Below the pieces are notes generated by a model, which was not told where the DNA came from, ran no database searches, and was given only the letters and a program-made list of their open reading frames with translations. A stretch of DNA of 34,459 bases, taken from the NCBI GenBank assembly GCA_015680685.1, contig MNCI01004046.1, positions 438,856-473,314 of the forward strand. Direction: 5' to 3'. The stretch is from Gnetum montanum. Taxonomy: Eukaryota > Streptophyta > Gnetopsida > Gnetales > Gnetaceae. Positions 21,528 through 31,849 of the stretch are shown here, one piece after another; position 1 is the stretch's first letter, and the number at the start of each line of letters is the position of its first letter. Both the position numbers and the translations under genes were made by a program.

Positions 21528-22269
21528 CTAACATTCACACTTGAAATGGTCCTTCTTATGGTAGTAAAAGCACTTCTTCTCCTTTTTATTTCCTTTTCTA
21601 GATCTCAACTTTGATCTAGAATATTCTCTATTAGAACCTCTTTTCATCATGTGTCCTCTTATTGTTGTCAAGTCCTCTCTAGACGTTTTTGTATCTAAGG
21701 CCTTCATCATTTCTTCTAAAAGAAGAGCTACAGTCACCATCTCTAATTCTATAGTATCCTTTCCATAGAGCAATGTGGTTGCAAGAGGCTTCTACGATGG
21801 TAGGAGAGATTTCAACATGATGGGGCTTGATCTTCCTTCTCAACCTACACCTCAATGCTTGACAAATGGCAGATAAGCTCATTAAGAGCATTTATATGGT
21901 CCACAATGGACATCCCTTTCTTCATCTTAAAGTTATAAAGCTCTAAATTTAAATACAGCTTGTTCGTGAGGGATTTGGTCATATACAAACCCTCTAACTT
22001 GCTCCACAATGTAACAGCTAAAACCTTCTTTGCAACATTGAACAAGGCTTGATTTGCAAGACTCAAGCAAATGGTGCTATAAGCTCTCAGATTTAAATAC
22101 TCCCAATCTTCATTTGACATTCCTATGGGTTTCTTCACTTTCCCTTGTAATGCCCTGTGTAGATCTTGCTAAATAAGCAAATCCTTGACTTTGACTTATC
22201 ATATCCTGAAGTTGTTCTTAGCATTAAACTTATTCACCTCAAAATTTGCATTCGAAATCGTAGAGGCCA
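21528..22269 (-). pseudogene. Decayed copia gag with zinc-knuckle remnant
   Basis: It starts at an ATG at 22269 (MASTISNANFEVNKFNAKN), 30 bp inside the primer-binding site, as expected for copia gag. Conserved UBN2-type gag blocks follow: LWSKLEGLYMTKSLTNKLYL, LYNFKMKKGMSIVDHINAL. After a frame change a basic linker leads to CFYYHKKDHFKCEC, a degenerate CCHC zinc knuckle in which the second Cys is Tyr. Gag forms the virus-like particle and the knuckle binds RNA. Stops at the start and near 21845 break it. Confidence 0.85.
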
Positions 22270-22297
22270 TTCTTCTACAACTATCACCAACTACCTA

Positions 22298-22310
22298 CTT
22301 CGATACCACT
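22298..22310 (-). other. Primer-binding site of the minus-strand copia element
   Basis: The minus strand reads AGTGGTATCGAAG next to the 5' LTR, a diverged version of TGGTATCAGAGC (initiator tRNA-Met). Confidence 0.65.
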
Positions 22311-22762
22311 TATTATAAAATTTATGGAAAAATCCAAAGATCGAACAACAAATAGAAGAAAGAATGCTAAATGTGATACCATAAGTAAAATGAGAAACAC
22401 AACAAAGAAATAAATGAAGAAGAGAACAAAGATTTATGTGTTTTGGAAAAGTGCCTACATTCACAAAAATGGAGGATTCTCTTTAGCATATGCAAGAAGA
22501 AAAATACAAACACCCCCACTGCAATACAATAGTTGCTTACAGATATGCTTCCCTTTGCTCTTCTTCTTATTTTGACATACACCCCATTAGAATATTATAT
22601 AGCGCTTAGGCATACCATAAATAGCAAGTGAGGATAACCACTCCTATCCTCCTATTTTAGCAATGAGAATAAACGCCCAAATAGCTAGGAGTATTACAAT
22701 TTAAATATAGAAAATTGACATGCACAGTTTCAGAACTCCTAATTTTGGCTCACATCATTATA
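22311..22762 (-). repeat. 5' LTR of the minus-strand copia element
   Basis: Aligns with 18818-19280. The interior-side boundary is fixed by the primer-binding site to within about 3 bp, the outer boundary by the GATTT duplication. Confidence 0.88.
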
Positions 22763-23345
22763 GATTTGTGTATCTTTGGTTTTCAAAAATTGAGTTTGAC
22801 TTTTTTATCTCTTTTAGTTTTTAAACCCTTGGTACATTCTTGAATTTTTTATTTTGTTTTAATTTTTTGTGTCTTTGATTTTATTTCTATTATAGAGATC
22901 CTTGCTGACTTTTTTGCTTCCTTAATTTTGTTTTGCCCCATGCTTTTTGTGGTTTTTAGTTATTTTTGTGCTTCAATTGAACCCTCCTTGTTTTCATATT
23001 TTTCTTGAAGAAACTCACATAGTTCATTGTTGATGTTCAAATTAGTCATTGTGTTTTTTTATTTTTCCTCTAACTAAATTGCATATTATTTTTTTACATA
23101 TTTCATCTTTTTTGGAAACATTTGATATTTTTTCTTTGGTTATACTACTTAGCTTCACTATTCTTTTCTCCACAATGTTCGAATCATCATTTAATTTTAG
23201 GAGTAGGATTGTTAGTCATCCTTATACCTTGAAATTTTGTGTCATCATAAATAATTTAACACCTTATATAATATTTGTTCTGATATCCCATGGGCATGAC
23301 CTAGTGCTTTGATACTAGTTGTTGAAGTTGAATGTAGTTGATGTT
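22763..23345 (-). repeat. Tandem array unit C
   Basis: Continues unit B across the copia insertion. On the minus strand it carries the gag-like motif at about 22990-23045 (TNLN...ELCEFLQEKYENK) and the GGTATCAA-like site at about 23309-23322. It ends by giving way to a purine-rich block. Confidence 0.6.
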
Positions 23346-24758
23346 TTAGATTGTTTTCTTTATTATGAATTATTCTTGAGATTGATGTTTATGGATTAAT
23401 AGGGCTTTATGGATTTTTAGATAGATATCTTTAATATAGAACATGAATAAATGAACGCATGGAAAATATCAACAATCCATATTAAATAACATCTTTTAGG
23501 TGTATGAATGGATTATGACAAATTACAAAACTAGGGTGGTAGAATGGTTACTCAACATTTATATAGAAAGAAAAGTTTTAAAATAAGCCTTGATGGATTG
23601 AGATAAAAGTTTGGTTAGAACTATAAATTCTTAGAAGTTGATGAATCCATAGTCAAGAAGGAATAGAAACGAAAAATAACTGTACTTATTATCAAACAAC
23701 AACATTTGGGCTAATGGTTGTATGAGATGCTATAGTAAAAAAAGTAGATTTAAAAACAATTGATAAAGAATCAAGATTCATGGATTGAAAAATTAAATAA
23801 GAAATATACAAGATTTATCTTCATGTTTACAATAAAATTAGGAAGCAAGGACTAAACTAGAGCTTGCCATAATATTAATAAATAACACAATGTTTGAAAT
23901 TGGGATATCAATCTTTGAACAAAAATTAGAGAACTACGATGAAAACAATGGAAGTTGGATGAGCATAACATATATATGAAGTGATATTTGCAAGGAAGGA
24001 AGATAGAAAATTAAATGATTGATATCATTGAGATATAAAGGGTGTATGAGAGATTACAACCAAGATGCTTAAAAGAAAAATTGAATAATAGTTTATGAGA
24101 GGAAGAGAATGAAGAGCAATAATGATTAGTTGCAATGTATATTCACCAATGAAACTTAAGAAGAAAAAGATTAAGAGTGAAATGGAAATGCATACCAAAC
24201 CTTGGGAAGCTACCAAATAAATGTTGTATTTTCTAAACATTAGTGGATTATTAGGAAAACTTGAATTTTCATATCAAAAGTTACATTTGATGGAATCATT
24301 GAAGTGTGTATTACAATAGCTTATATTAAAATCCCTGTTTTACAGATAGACTCATATTCAATATTGAATATGCAAAGCGATAAAATTTAGATAACAATAT
24401 TATCCTATGTTGAGAGAGTGGGAGATTTCTTTAGGGATGATTAATTATAATAGTAAAATTTAGTAGTTTAAAGGAGTACATTCATAGAAAAAATAAATTA
24501 GTAGATTGTGTAGATATTGAAAAGTAACATTTTTATACATTCTTAGAGATGGAGAAGTTAATAGTTGATATGAAATTATTATAGTACAAGAGAGTACTAG
24601 AAATTAGATGAATAGTGACATTGAAACAAACACCTTTCATTTTAAAATGTAGCTTCATGTTCATTTTAAAATCAAACCGCAAGGAGTACAACTTGCCACA
24701 AAGTTAAGGGACAACACAATGTTTGAAATTGAGATATCAATGTTTGAACAATGCAATG
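23346..24758. other. Purine-rich repeat-derived block P2
   Basis: Homologous to parts of 17040-17637: GTGTATGAATGGATTATGAC, AAAGTTTGGTTAGAACTA and GGGATATCAATCTTTGAAC recur with changes. At least two diverged sub-copies are present (about 23460-23910 and 23911-24740). No coding frame. Confidence 0.5.
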
Positions 24759-26237
24759 TTTACGTATCTTCAATTTTTGTATAATTCTTTGGAATTTTTT
24801 ATGCTTGATACCTTTTGAATCTTTGATACCTTTTTGATTTAACACTACTCTTCTTTGTCTTTTAGTTGTAATTGTTGATTCTTCAATTTTTTGTGTAGAT
24901 GATTTTACTTCTATTTTAGAGATCCTTGCTTTTTTCTGATTTTTTAATTTGGTTTTCTTTTCTCTACTTTTGGAATATTTAGCTCTTCATTTTGCCCTTT
25001 AGTTTAACCTTTCTTGTTTTGATATTTCTTTCAAAAAAAAAATTGTCATATTTCCTTGTTGGTCTTCAAATTAGCCATTATGATTTTTATTTTTCTTTTA
25101 ACTAAATTGTATACTAGCCCTTACATTTTTCATCTTCTTTTACTAGTTTTTGAAATTTCTTCTTCAAATTCTTGGTCGTGCTTCTTGATTTCACTATTCA
25201 TTTTTCCACAATGTTCTAAATTTATTTTTAAAATGGTATTATTAATCATTCTCATACTTTAAAATTTGATACCTTTAATAATATTTGTTCAAATTTTCGA
25301 TTAGCATGACCTTTTGCATTGATACCAATTAAGAGTTAAAATTTGATTGAAAATATGCAATCTAAGAAATTTAGAATGCTTTGTGTACATTCAATCTTTG
25401 GAAATTTCATTTGAATTTTTGATTCCTCTTTTTAATATGCCCATCCTTTACCTTTTGAATCCTTGATATGTTCTTAACTTAAAACATTTTTTCATTTGGT
25501 TTTTATTGGGATTGTTAATTCTTTAGTTTGTTATGCTTTTGATTTTACTTTTATTAAAGAGATCCTTGTTAGATTTTTTACTTCTTTATATTGGTTCTAT
25601 TCTCCTTTTCTTTTTTATGTTTTTTCCTCTTAATTTTTCTATTTAGTTGAACTCTCCTTGGTTCAATGTTTTTCTTGGAGAAACTCCCACATTTCCTTGC
25701 TACATTTCAAATTGGTCAGTTTTTATTTCTTCACTAATTGGATTGAATACTAACCCTTTATTTATTTTATCTCATTTTACAAGCTTTTAAAATTCTTGGT
25801 CATACTTATTTGCTTCAGTGTTTGTTTCCCTACAATGTTCTAGACATTATTAAATTTCAAATGTAGCACTCTTAATCATTCTCATACTTTGAAATTTTTC
25901 ATGTTTGATAATCTTTCTTTAGATCTTCCATTAACAAAAATTTTTGCACAAATGCCAATTGTTCTAATCTTCAATGGCATGAGCTTCTAGATTGATACTA
26001 ATTGTTGGATTTAAAATTTGATTGAAAATAGGCAATCTAATCAATGTAGAATACTTTTGTGTATCTTGAATCTTTAGAAATTCTATTTAAATTTTTAATT
26101 CCTCTTCTTGATCTATCCGTATTTTACTTATTGTTAGGTTATTATAATTTTTATTTCTTTTTAATTTTTGTACCTCTTATTTTACTTCAATTGTAGAGAG
26201 CCTTGCTTTTTTTGCGTGTTCAATTTGCTTTAATCCT
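24759..26237 (-). repeat. Tandem array units D and E and truncated unit F
   Basis: Units begin at 24759, 25380 and 26056 (about 621 and 676 bp). The motif near LKTNKEMWEFLQEKY lies at 25021-25073 and 25660-25715 and the GGTATCAA-like site at 25319-25330 and 25992-26003, both on the minus strand. Unit F stops at 26237, where the gypsy LTR begins. Confidence 0.65.
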
Positions 26238-26244
26238 TGACGAA

Positions 26245-26362
26245 ATGTCAAAGTTTCATGTCGATAAGCCCCCATTGACATGACCCCATCTACATGGTGT
26301 TGCCCCATTGACAAGGTTGCATTGAAGTAGCATTTGTTGCATTTATTAAGCCCTATCGACAT
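26245..26362 (+). promoter_or_regulatory. U3 palindrome array, ATYGACAT type, ~14-bp register
   Basis: Half or full matches to ATGTC|GACAT have centres near 26249, 26262, 26276, 26290, 26309, 26323, perhaps 26338, and 26357. Steps are 13, 14, 14, 19, 14, 15 and 19 bp. Several units continue with CCCC (ATTGACATGACCCC). The array ends about 17 bp before the TATA box. Confidence 0.7.
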
Positions 26363-26377
26363 AGCTCCACAATAAAT

Positions 26378-26387
26378 TATATAAATA
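26378..26387 (+). promoter_or_regulatory. Probable TATA box of LTR B
   Basis: TTATATAAATA just downstream of the palindrome array, in the position expected for the U3/R promoter. Confidence 0.6.
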
Positions 26388-27163
26388 CATACTCATCTAT
26401 CATGTTTATGAATGTCTTATCATAGTTGTAGCAAAGCTCTTGTAGTTTTGTCATTTGAGAGTTAGAATATTTTTCTAAGTGCTCGTAGCAAGAGTCGAAA
26501 AGTGTATGAATTTTTATTCAAGCACTGATGTACCTGAGCACACTAGTGTGAATAGCAATAAATACAAGCCTTTTGATCAAACCTTGTAGCACTTGGAATA
26601 GATTAATGATTTATTTGATTTATTTCTGCATTTACCGTTTTCATTAATTACATGATTAATGAAGATAAGTAAGACTTTGATTAATTAACTAATTAAGCTA
26701 AATAGATTAAATACATAAGCATGACCACTTCAAGCATAACATACAACACTTGGTAATCCAAACAATGCTTAATGCTTAATAATCCCAACAACACTTAACA
26801 CTTGGTAACCTAGTAGTGTTGTATGCATTCAGGATGTGTACAAAAGGTGGGACCAAATGCTTATGTTAGGATAGTTATTAATTAGCAATCAAATTAGTTA
26901 AATTGGTTAATAAATTGAGTTTCAACTTGTTATCAATCATAGGTGATTAAAATATAAAATAATAAAAATCATGTGCCGCAATTACACTTAACCATACAAC
27001 TAAGCTTGAAAAGTGTAGTTGGGAAGATAATAATCATCATAGTTTGATTTCACCTACTAGAACCAGTGTACTTAGGAACTTGAGATCTATGGAATTTGAT
27101 TAGATTATGTGTGAATGCTTGTAATTCGTATGGTTGGGTGTAGGGTATACTTTCTTCTCATCA

Positions 27164-27183
27164 TTGGCACTATTTCTAGGGAC
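27164..27183 (+). other. Primer-binding site, tRNA-Asp type
   Basis: TTGGCACTATTTCTAGGGAC is a decayed form of TTGGCGCCGTTGCCGGGGAC, the site complementary to tRNA-Asp used by Athila-type elements. Most differences are at CpG positions. Confidence 0.75.
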
Positions 27184-28010
27184 CTTTAGTTTGTTACATG
27201 CACTATGTAGAATTTAGTGAAAAATTATTTAACATCATTGGAATGAATCCTAAAGTCATATCATACATTAAAAGAACTACAAAAATTATAAGAAAGCACA
27301 CTGAATTTCTTGTCTTCTTATACAAGATGTCTTCTTATCATAGGAGTGATTCTTTGCCCAACTCTAATGGAGTCCAAGGGATTCATGCTGAATATGTTGT
27401 GCAGGATAGTGACACCAAGGATTATCATTACATCAATGCATAATGTTTGAGGGATGGATAGCTAGAGCATCACTACAAGTCTACGAAGGGGAAGTGGTCC
27501 AATGATTCCCCATTCTTAAGGTACAAAAAAGATTGTGGAGAACCCTTCTTTGTGGGTGTTTTGTACAGAGAGACTCCTCTCTTTGACTTTGGTGAAGGAG
27601 GTCAAAACTAAAACTTGTAGTCCACGATACATAATCCTGGTTCTAGAAAGAACGAATCCCATGACAAAGAGATGATCCAAGAAGGAGAGTCATAGCAAGG
27701 ATGTGGGTAAGCAGCATGATCATGATCATGGTCATGACCATTGAAGAGGGGGTGGTAGGCACCATGATGATGCTAGTCCTTCTTCCTCTTCACTTTCATC
27801 ATCATCTTCTTCCTCTTCTAGATTTGAATGCAACTGTAGGGAACATGATTATGATGGAGGTGATCGACAAGATCAAGATAATCGTAGGTACTATTGGGTA
27901 AGCCAAGATTTGGGGCATTGGCATTCAAGAAAGTTCCATTGCCATGAATGAAGGGGTAGTAGAGGGCATTGTAGGCACTAGGATCATGGCTATAATGAGC
28001 CTTTACTCAC
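27184..28010 (+). other. Leader and possible gag N-terminus of the gypsy element
   Basis: An open frame at 27198-27443 (MHYVEFSEKLFNIIGMNPKV...) begins close to the PBS but matches nothing I know. At 27710-27830 the sequence encodes a His/Asp run and then a Ser run in one frame (ATGATCATGATCATGGTCATG; TCATCATCATCTTCTTCCTC), which is low complexity. I see no other gene. Confidence 0.4.
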
Positions 28011-28049
28011 TACTTGAAGCATGCTAAACATCGTAGAGTAGTGAGAATT

Positions 28050-28640
28050 CTAATAAGGCACATGAAAGATAGTAGGATCAAGAAATTGGGTATGAACAAC
28101 ATCTTCAAATTTGAGGGGGGATATAACTCTGATCCACAAAATCATCTTCAGGATTTTCAAAATGCCTATGCCTTACAAAACATAGAAAATGACTAGCAAA
28201 AGATTAAGTTATTTTCCAGGACACTCATCAAAGAACGAAAAAGCTGGTACTAGTCCTTGGAGTCGAAATCAATTTGTAGATGGAGTACAATGATTGAGAT
28301 ATTTAATGACAAGTATCAAATGTACTCTCAAGTGTTTAATTTGAGAAGGCAAGTCCAAGTTTGGAAGCAAGGAACACATGAGTCCCTAGATGCCATCATG
28401 GGCAGATATTATTCCTTATTAGATTAATGCCCTAGTCATGGTTACTCTGAGTAGGAATAACTTTGTCACATCGTAGATTGACTTTTCTTTGAAATGAGAA
28501 CTCTTGGAATCTACATCCAAGGAAGACTATAAGAATTAAGAGCCAATAAAATTTAAAGTTTGATCAAGGAAGTAGCAAAAGAATAAGTGTTGAAGAAATG
28601 TGAAAGTGCAAAAGAACATAACTAAGATCCTTCCATTCAC
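28050..28640 (+). pseudogene. Decayed gypsy gag (retrotrans_gag domain)
   Basis: Translation gives FKFEGGYNSDPQNHLQDFQN, LFSRTLIKERKSWY, SLESKSICRWSTMIEIFNDK, FNLRRQVQVWKQGTHESLDA. This is the usual gag core: a phenylalanine-rich start, F-x-x-TL-x-x-x-A-x-x-W-Y, then W-x-x-M-x-x-x-F-x-x-x-Y/F. Stops appear after END, WY and SLLD. Downstream (28640-29690) is proline- and histidine-rich, heavily broken, with no zinc knuckle that I could place with confidence. Gag would form the particle around the element RNA. Confidence 0.82.
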
Positions 28641-29690
28641 AACAGGGAGGTTCGATTTTATGACAGTGAGGAGGAATCATCACTTGATGAGATGGTGAAC
28701 TGAAAAACCTTACTGATTCAAAAATTTACATCTAAAATTTCAACAAAGGTAGATCAATTAGAGGACTCTGGATAGAAAATTTCAAGCTATCCTAAAAACT
28801 AAAGAGCCTAAAGCAAAAATTAGTGATCGGGACTATAGAAGGCAAAAGGAAGTTGAATGTGCCAATTAAAGGGGTAAAGGAAAGATTGCTACAAGAGAGG
28901 AAGTTTTAGAAACTAAATAAAATGATGGTGGTGGGTGTGAAATTTGCCAATATGAACATCCTAAGGGATGTTTCCCCATCGTGTCACACTTACAAGAGTC
29001 TGAGGTATATGGTCTGAATCCATGAGTTGCAAAAAGGAAAACACCTAGAAGATTTTCTTATCCTAAAGGTAATCCTAGGTAGTTCCATTAGCAACAACAA
29101 TATTATCCAAGTGGAACTTCACCAAAATCATATGAGTAGTATCAACAGTGGCAGCAACCACCAAGGCAAGTAGTCAGATCCATATGGGTATTACGTTTAG
29201 CAACCCTTGTCTCTATGTGACTCTTCCAATCACTTTTCTCCTTTTCAACATCACTACTATCCTCTTGAATACTATAGAAGTTATTCTCCACATTCTAGAA
29301 GGGATGCCACATTCTATCATTATCCTCCTCCTATTTTTGCAATTGTTTCTCCACCCTCAATGTCACTACCATCTACTCCATCCATGCAGGATGAACTTCT
29401 AGCCCAACTACAACAACGCAATGCTACCCAGGCCATCAATTTACAACTAGTTCATCAACTAAGTGGTTTGAAACCTCATGCTTGTAAAATGTCATTTTTT
29501 GACCCAATAGGCCTACTAAGCCCTCATAGACTCAGGCAGCTAGTCACCTTGCTCCTAATTCATCCTCTACAAATGATTCCATCAGGAACCCTTCAAACCA
29601 AATTCCATAGAAAATCCATATCATTATCCTCACTCATACTATATATTATTAGATCAATGTTGGAAACCTTCCCAAAAAATTAGCTAATCC
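28641..29690 (+). other. Gag-protease linker, badly decayed
   Basis: Two overlapping open frames (29148-29402, 29207-29683) cross a Pro/His/Tyr-rich stretch. The second reads QDELLAQLQQRNATQAINLQ, plausible as part of the gag C-terminus. A CxxC...H...C remnant may be at about 28936-28980 (CEICQYEHPKGCFP). Confidence 0.4.
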
Positions 29691-29707
29691 TAGAAGTCCT
29701 CTTATCT

Positions 29708-30129
29708 ATTTACAGATTGTTGGGAATGAATCATGTAGAGCTCTTCTTGATTTAGGTTTTGGTGTTAACTTGATTTCTCATGAGATGTATACTACATGGA
29801 ACCTGCCATCTCTCAAGAAGGGTAATATTTGATTAGAATTTGTAGATCAATCCATTATTATTTCATTGAAACTAGTAGAAGACATTATGACCATTTTTTG
29901 TAGGTGGTCTTATCTTATTGATTTCCTAGTAATCAAGGTTGAGAATTGTAAGGGGGACTTCCCAATCATTATGGAAAGGGCATGGCTAAACATTTTTGAT
30001 GTGATAATGGACATCAGAGATCTTTCCTTGGAAATATCTAAGGAAAATGCATTTGAAAATATTGAGAAGAAGCAAGTTCCATGCATCCTGTACAACAATC
30101 TTGGGTGCAATTACATGCAGAAACTCTAG
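29708..30129 (+). pseudogene. Decayed gypsy aspartic protease
   Basis: From about 29716 the frame reads IVGNESCRALLDLGFGVNLI, matching the retroviral-type protease strand around the active site. The catalytic DTGA is now DLGF at 29749-29760, so it is inactive. Further on, FPIIMERAWLNIFDVIMDIR corresponds to the family's conserved ILGRPWL block that closes the domain. A stop near 29831 and a shift into the frame 29866-30129 separate them. The protease would cleave the Gag-Pol polyprotein. Confidence 0.82.
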
Positions 30130-30619
30130 TAAGTGAAATGAGCATCTATTTTTACATGTAGGTAGTGTGCACATAAAGTAGATATTCAAAGGTGTCTATA
30201 CACAGTAGCCACAAAATAAGAGGATACCCAGTGGCTACCCGCTGATTTTGAAAGTAGCACAATATTCTTGAAACCTACTAAGAGCTTGACCTGTGCTTAT
30301 GTCGTAGGCTTGGATGAACTAGAGTAAGTTCATCACCAAATATTTGATAATGAAAATGATGATACTAATTGGGGAGATTTAGAGATCCCTAAGAATTTCA
30401 AAAAAGAGCCCCTAGAGCTTAAAGCTATACCTGCCAACCTAAAATATGCATTCTTAAAAAAATGGCAAGTTGGTCATAATTAATGTTAGACTTGCTTCTA
30501 AGCAAAAAGCAGAATTGTTGAAAGTGATCAATAGATAGTCAACAACCTTTGCCTGGTCATATCTTGAACTCATTGGAATTGATCCACGAATATGCTAGAA
30601 CTACCTTTATATTGATACA
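30130..30619 (+). other. Protease-RT linker
   Basis: Broken frames only. The segment 30410-30450 (LELKAIPANLKYAFL) resembles the conserved LKPLPxHLKYAFL stretch found just before RT in Athila/Tat elements. Confidence 0.55.
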
Positions 30620-30818
30620 TCCATGAAGCTAAGGAGGCAACCACAACAATGGTTGAACCTAAAATTGAAACAAATCATTAAACATGAAATTGAGAAACTC
30701 CTTAAGGTAGTGTTCATCTATCCCATTATGAATAAAAAATGGGTCAACCCACTCATGATAATGCTAAAGAAAGGTGAAAAATGGAAGGTTTGTATCAAAT
30801 TTAAGCTATTAAACATGG
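30620..30818 (+). pseudogene. Start of gypsy reverse transcriptase, cut by an LTR
   Basis: The frame encodes RRQPQQWLNLKLKQIIKHEI, EKLLKVVFIYPIMNKKWVNP, KKGEKWKVCIKFKLLN. These match, in order, the N-terminal RVT_1 region of plant gypsy elements (RQPQRRLNP, KLLxAGxIYPISDSxWVSP, WRVCIDYRKLN). The frame is open but ends abruptly after LLNMV at 30818, where a minus-strand LTR begins; the YVDD box is not reached. Substitutions at conserved positions (Asp-Tyr to Lys-Phe) show decay before or after the insertion. Confidence 0.85.
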
Positions 30819-31550
30819 TGATGAGTGGCAAGGTACCCCTACACTCAACCATACGAATACGAGCGCTTCATGCACAATCCGGTTGAACTCTATAGATGGA
30901 CTAGTTGTGGCATGTAGATAGTTACTCGTAGATCATAGTTCGCTATCTTCTCACCTAGACTAGTATTAGCTTTTTCATGTATGGTTTAGTCCAAAGTGAG
31001 GTGCATGATGTATTCCTACACTAATGCTACTCCTAGGTATGATGGGAAATAATATCAACTAAGCTAGGAGAGAGAGGGTGAGAGAGAATATAAACTAGCC
31101 TAAGTGCGATGAGCATCCATTCCTTAATCATCTGTACACATCTTAGACCTCATGCGCAACTACCACTGGGATTACCAAGTGCATGGCCTAGGTATGCTAT
31201 TGGGTTACTAAGTAGTCACACTTAAATGCTCGTGATTAAGTCGTACTCATTCCACATTACTAGGAGATAAGGGTAGAGAGATATTAACTAAGAAAGCAAT
31301 AAATAATAATAACAATTAAATAATTAAGCTAAGTGGATGCTGCAATGATGAAGTGATCTTGATCTTTATTGTCAGTCATGTGCGTGTCCAAGTACATCAC
31401 ACTCAAATAAATATGCCATACAATTATAATCATCACACTGTGGGCATGCACTGGGAGAAAGGATTGAGAGGAAAAATTGATAAAAAGTTCCTACCTTAAT
31501 AGTAAAAACTTAAAAAAATTAAAACTTCCTTACCAAATCTGCCTACCTCT

Positions 31551-31560
31551 TATTTATAGA
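31551..31560 (-). promoter_or_regulatory. Probable TATA box of LTR C
   Basis: The minus strand reads TCTATAAATA, about 17 bp downstream of the GATATC array. Confidence 0.65.
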
Positions 31561-31576
31561 AGAGGAGATAGGTTGC

Positions 31577-31690
31577 GATATCACGTACGTGATATCATGT
31601 ACATGATATCGCGTACGTGATATCGTGTCTAGGCTATGATATCGTGTACATGATATCATGTACGTGATATCATGGGTGTGATATCATGGA
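31577..31690 (-). promoter_or_regulatory. U3 palindrome array, GATATC(NN)GTAC(NN) 14-mer
   Basis: Eight GATATC copies start at 31577, 31591, 31605, 31619, 31638, 31652, 31666 and 31680. All steps are 14 bp except one of 19. Between them the spacer is usually RYGTACRT, itself palindromic, so the whole array is its own reverse complement to a large extent and could form extended hairpins. Confidence 0.92.
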
Positions 31691-31707
31691 CAACAATTCA
31701 TGACTCA

Positions 31708-31849
31708 TCATACCCCCACGACTGAATGAAAGCTCTTCCTCGAGTTAAAATGAGAACAAGCTCCATTGATTACACAGGGGATAGGTATGATATTATTGAA
31801 TGACTAGAATGGATTCATGCCATAGTGTGGAATTAAAAAAAATTTAGAC
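31708..31849 (-). other. Polypurine tract and 3' non-coding sequence beside LTR C
   Basis: On the minus strand this runs from the end of the decayed ORF to the purine tract CGTGGGGGTATGA next to the LTR. No gene is seen in it. Confidence 0.5.

Larger units (their letters stand above)
18818..22762 (-). mobile_element. Complete minus-strand Ty1/copia element with an RT-core deletion
   Basis: Two LTRs of about 463 and 452 bp flank a 3.03-kb interior and are enclosed by an exact GATTT duplication. Read on the minus strand the order is 5' LTR, PBS, gag, protease, integrase, start of RT, RNase H, purine tract, 3' LTR: the canonical copia order. All frames are broken by stops. Most of the RT catalytic domain is missing (junction about 19884). 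If the element is removed together with one GATTT, the flanks join into a continuous array unit matching its neighbours, which independently confirms the boundaries. The gag-integrase style is of the Tork/TAR sort; the lineage is uncertain. Confidence 0.92.
26238..27163 (+). repeat. 5' LTR (family B) of the gypsy element
   Basis: It starts TGACGAAATG where array unit F breaks off and ends CTTCTCATCA immediately before the primer-binding site. It contains a palindrome array, a TATA box and a 3' end related to LTRs at 1-248 and 30819-31707. Confidence 0.75.
26238..30818 (+). mobile_element. Ty3/gypsy element of the Athila/Tat group, 3' part missing
   Basis: Order on the plus strand: 5' LTR (26238-27163), tRNA-Asp-type PBS, decayed gag, protease and the start of RT. 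The RT frame is cut at 30818 by a minus-strand LTR, so the remainder of pol, RNase H, integrase and the 3' LTR are not seen in the window. Assignment to the Athila/Tat (non-chromovirus) branch rests on the PBS type and the style of the gag and protease blocks. The element inserted into array unit F. Confidence 0.78.
30819..31707 (-). repeat. Minus-strand LTR (family C) inserted in the gypsy RT
   Basis: Its left end (TGATGAGTGGCAAGGTACCC) is the reverse complement of the same LTR 3' end seen at 248 and 27163. Its right end is placed at about 31707, where the minus strand reads a purine tract (CGTGGGGGTATGA) followed by TGAGTCATG. It is about 889 bp, close to the 926 bp of LTR B. It holds a 14-bp palindrome array and a TATA box. 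The target duplication (CATGG at 30814-30818 on the left) cannot be checked because the right-hand end of the insertion is unknown. Confidence 0.7.

Noticed and set aside
31577-31690. CRISPR-like or bacterial repeat array
   Set aside because: Units are 14-bp palindromes without unique spacers, and lie in an LTR promoter in a plant context.
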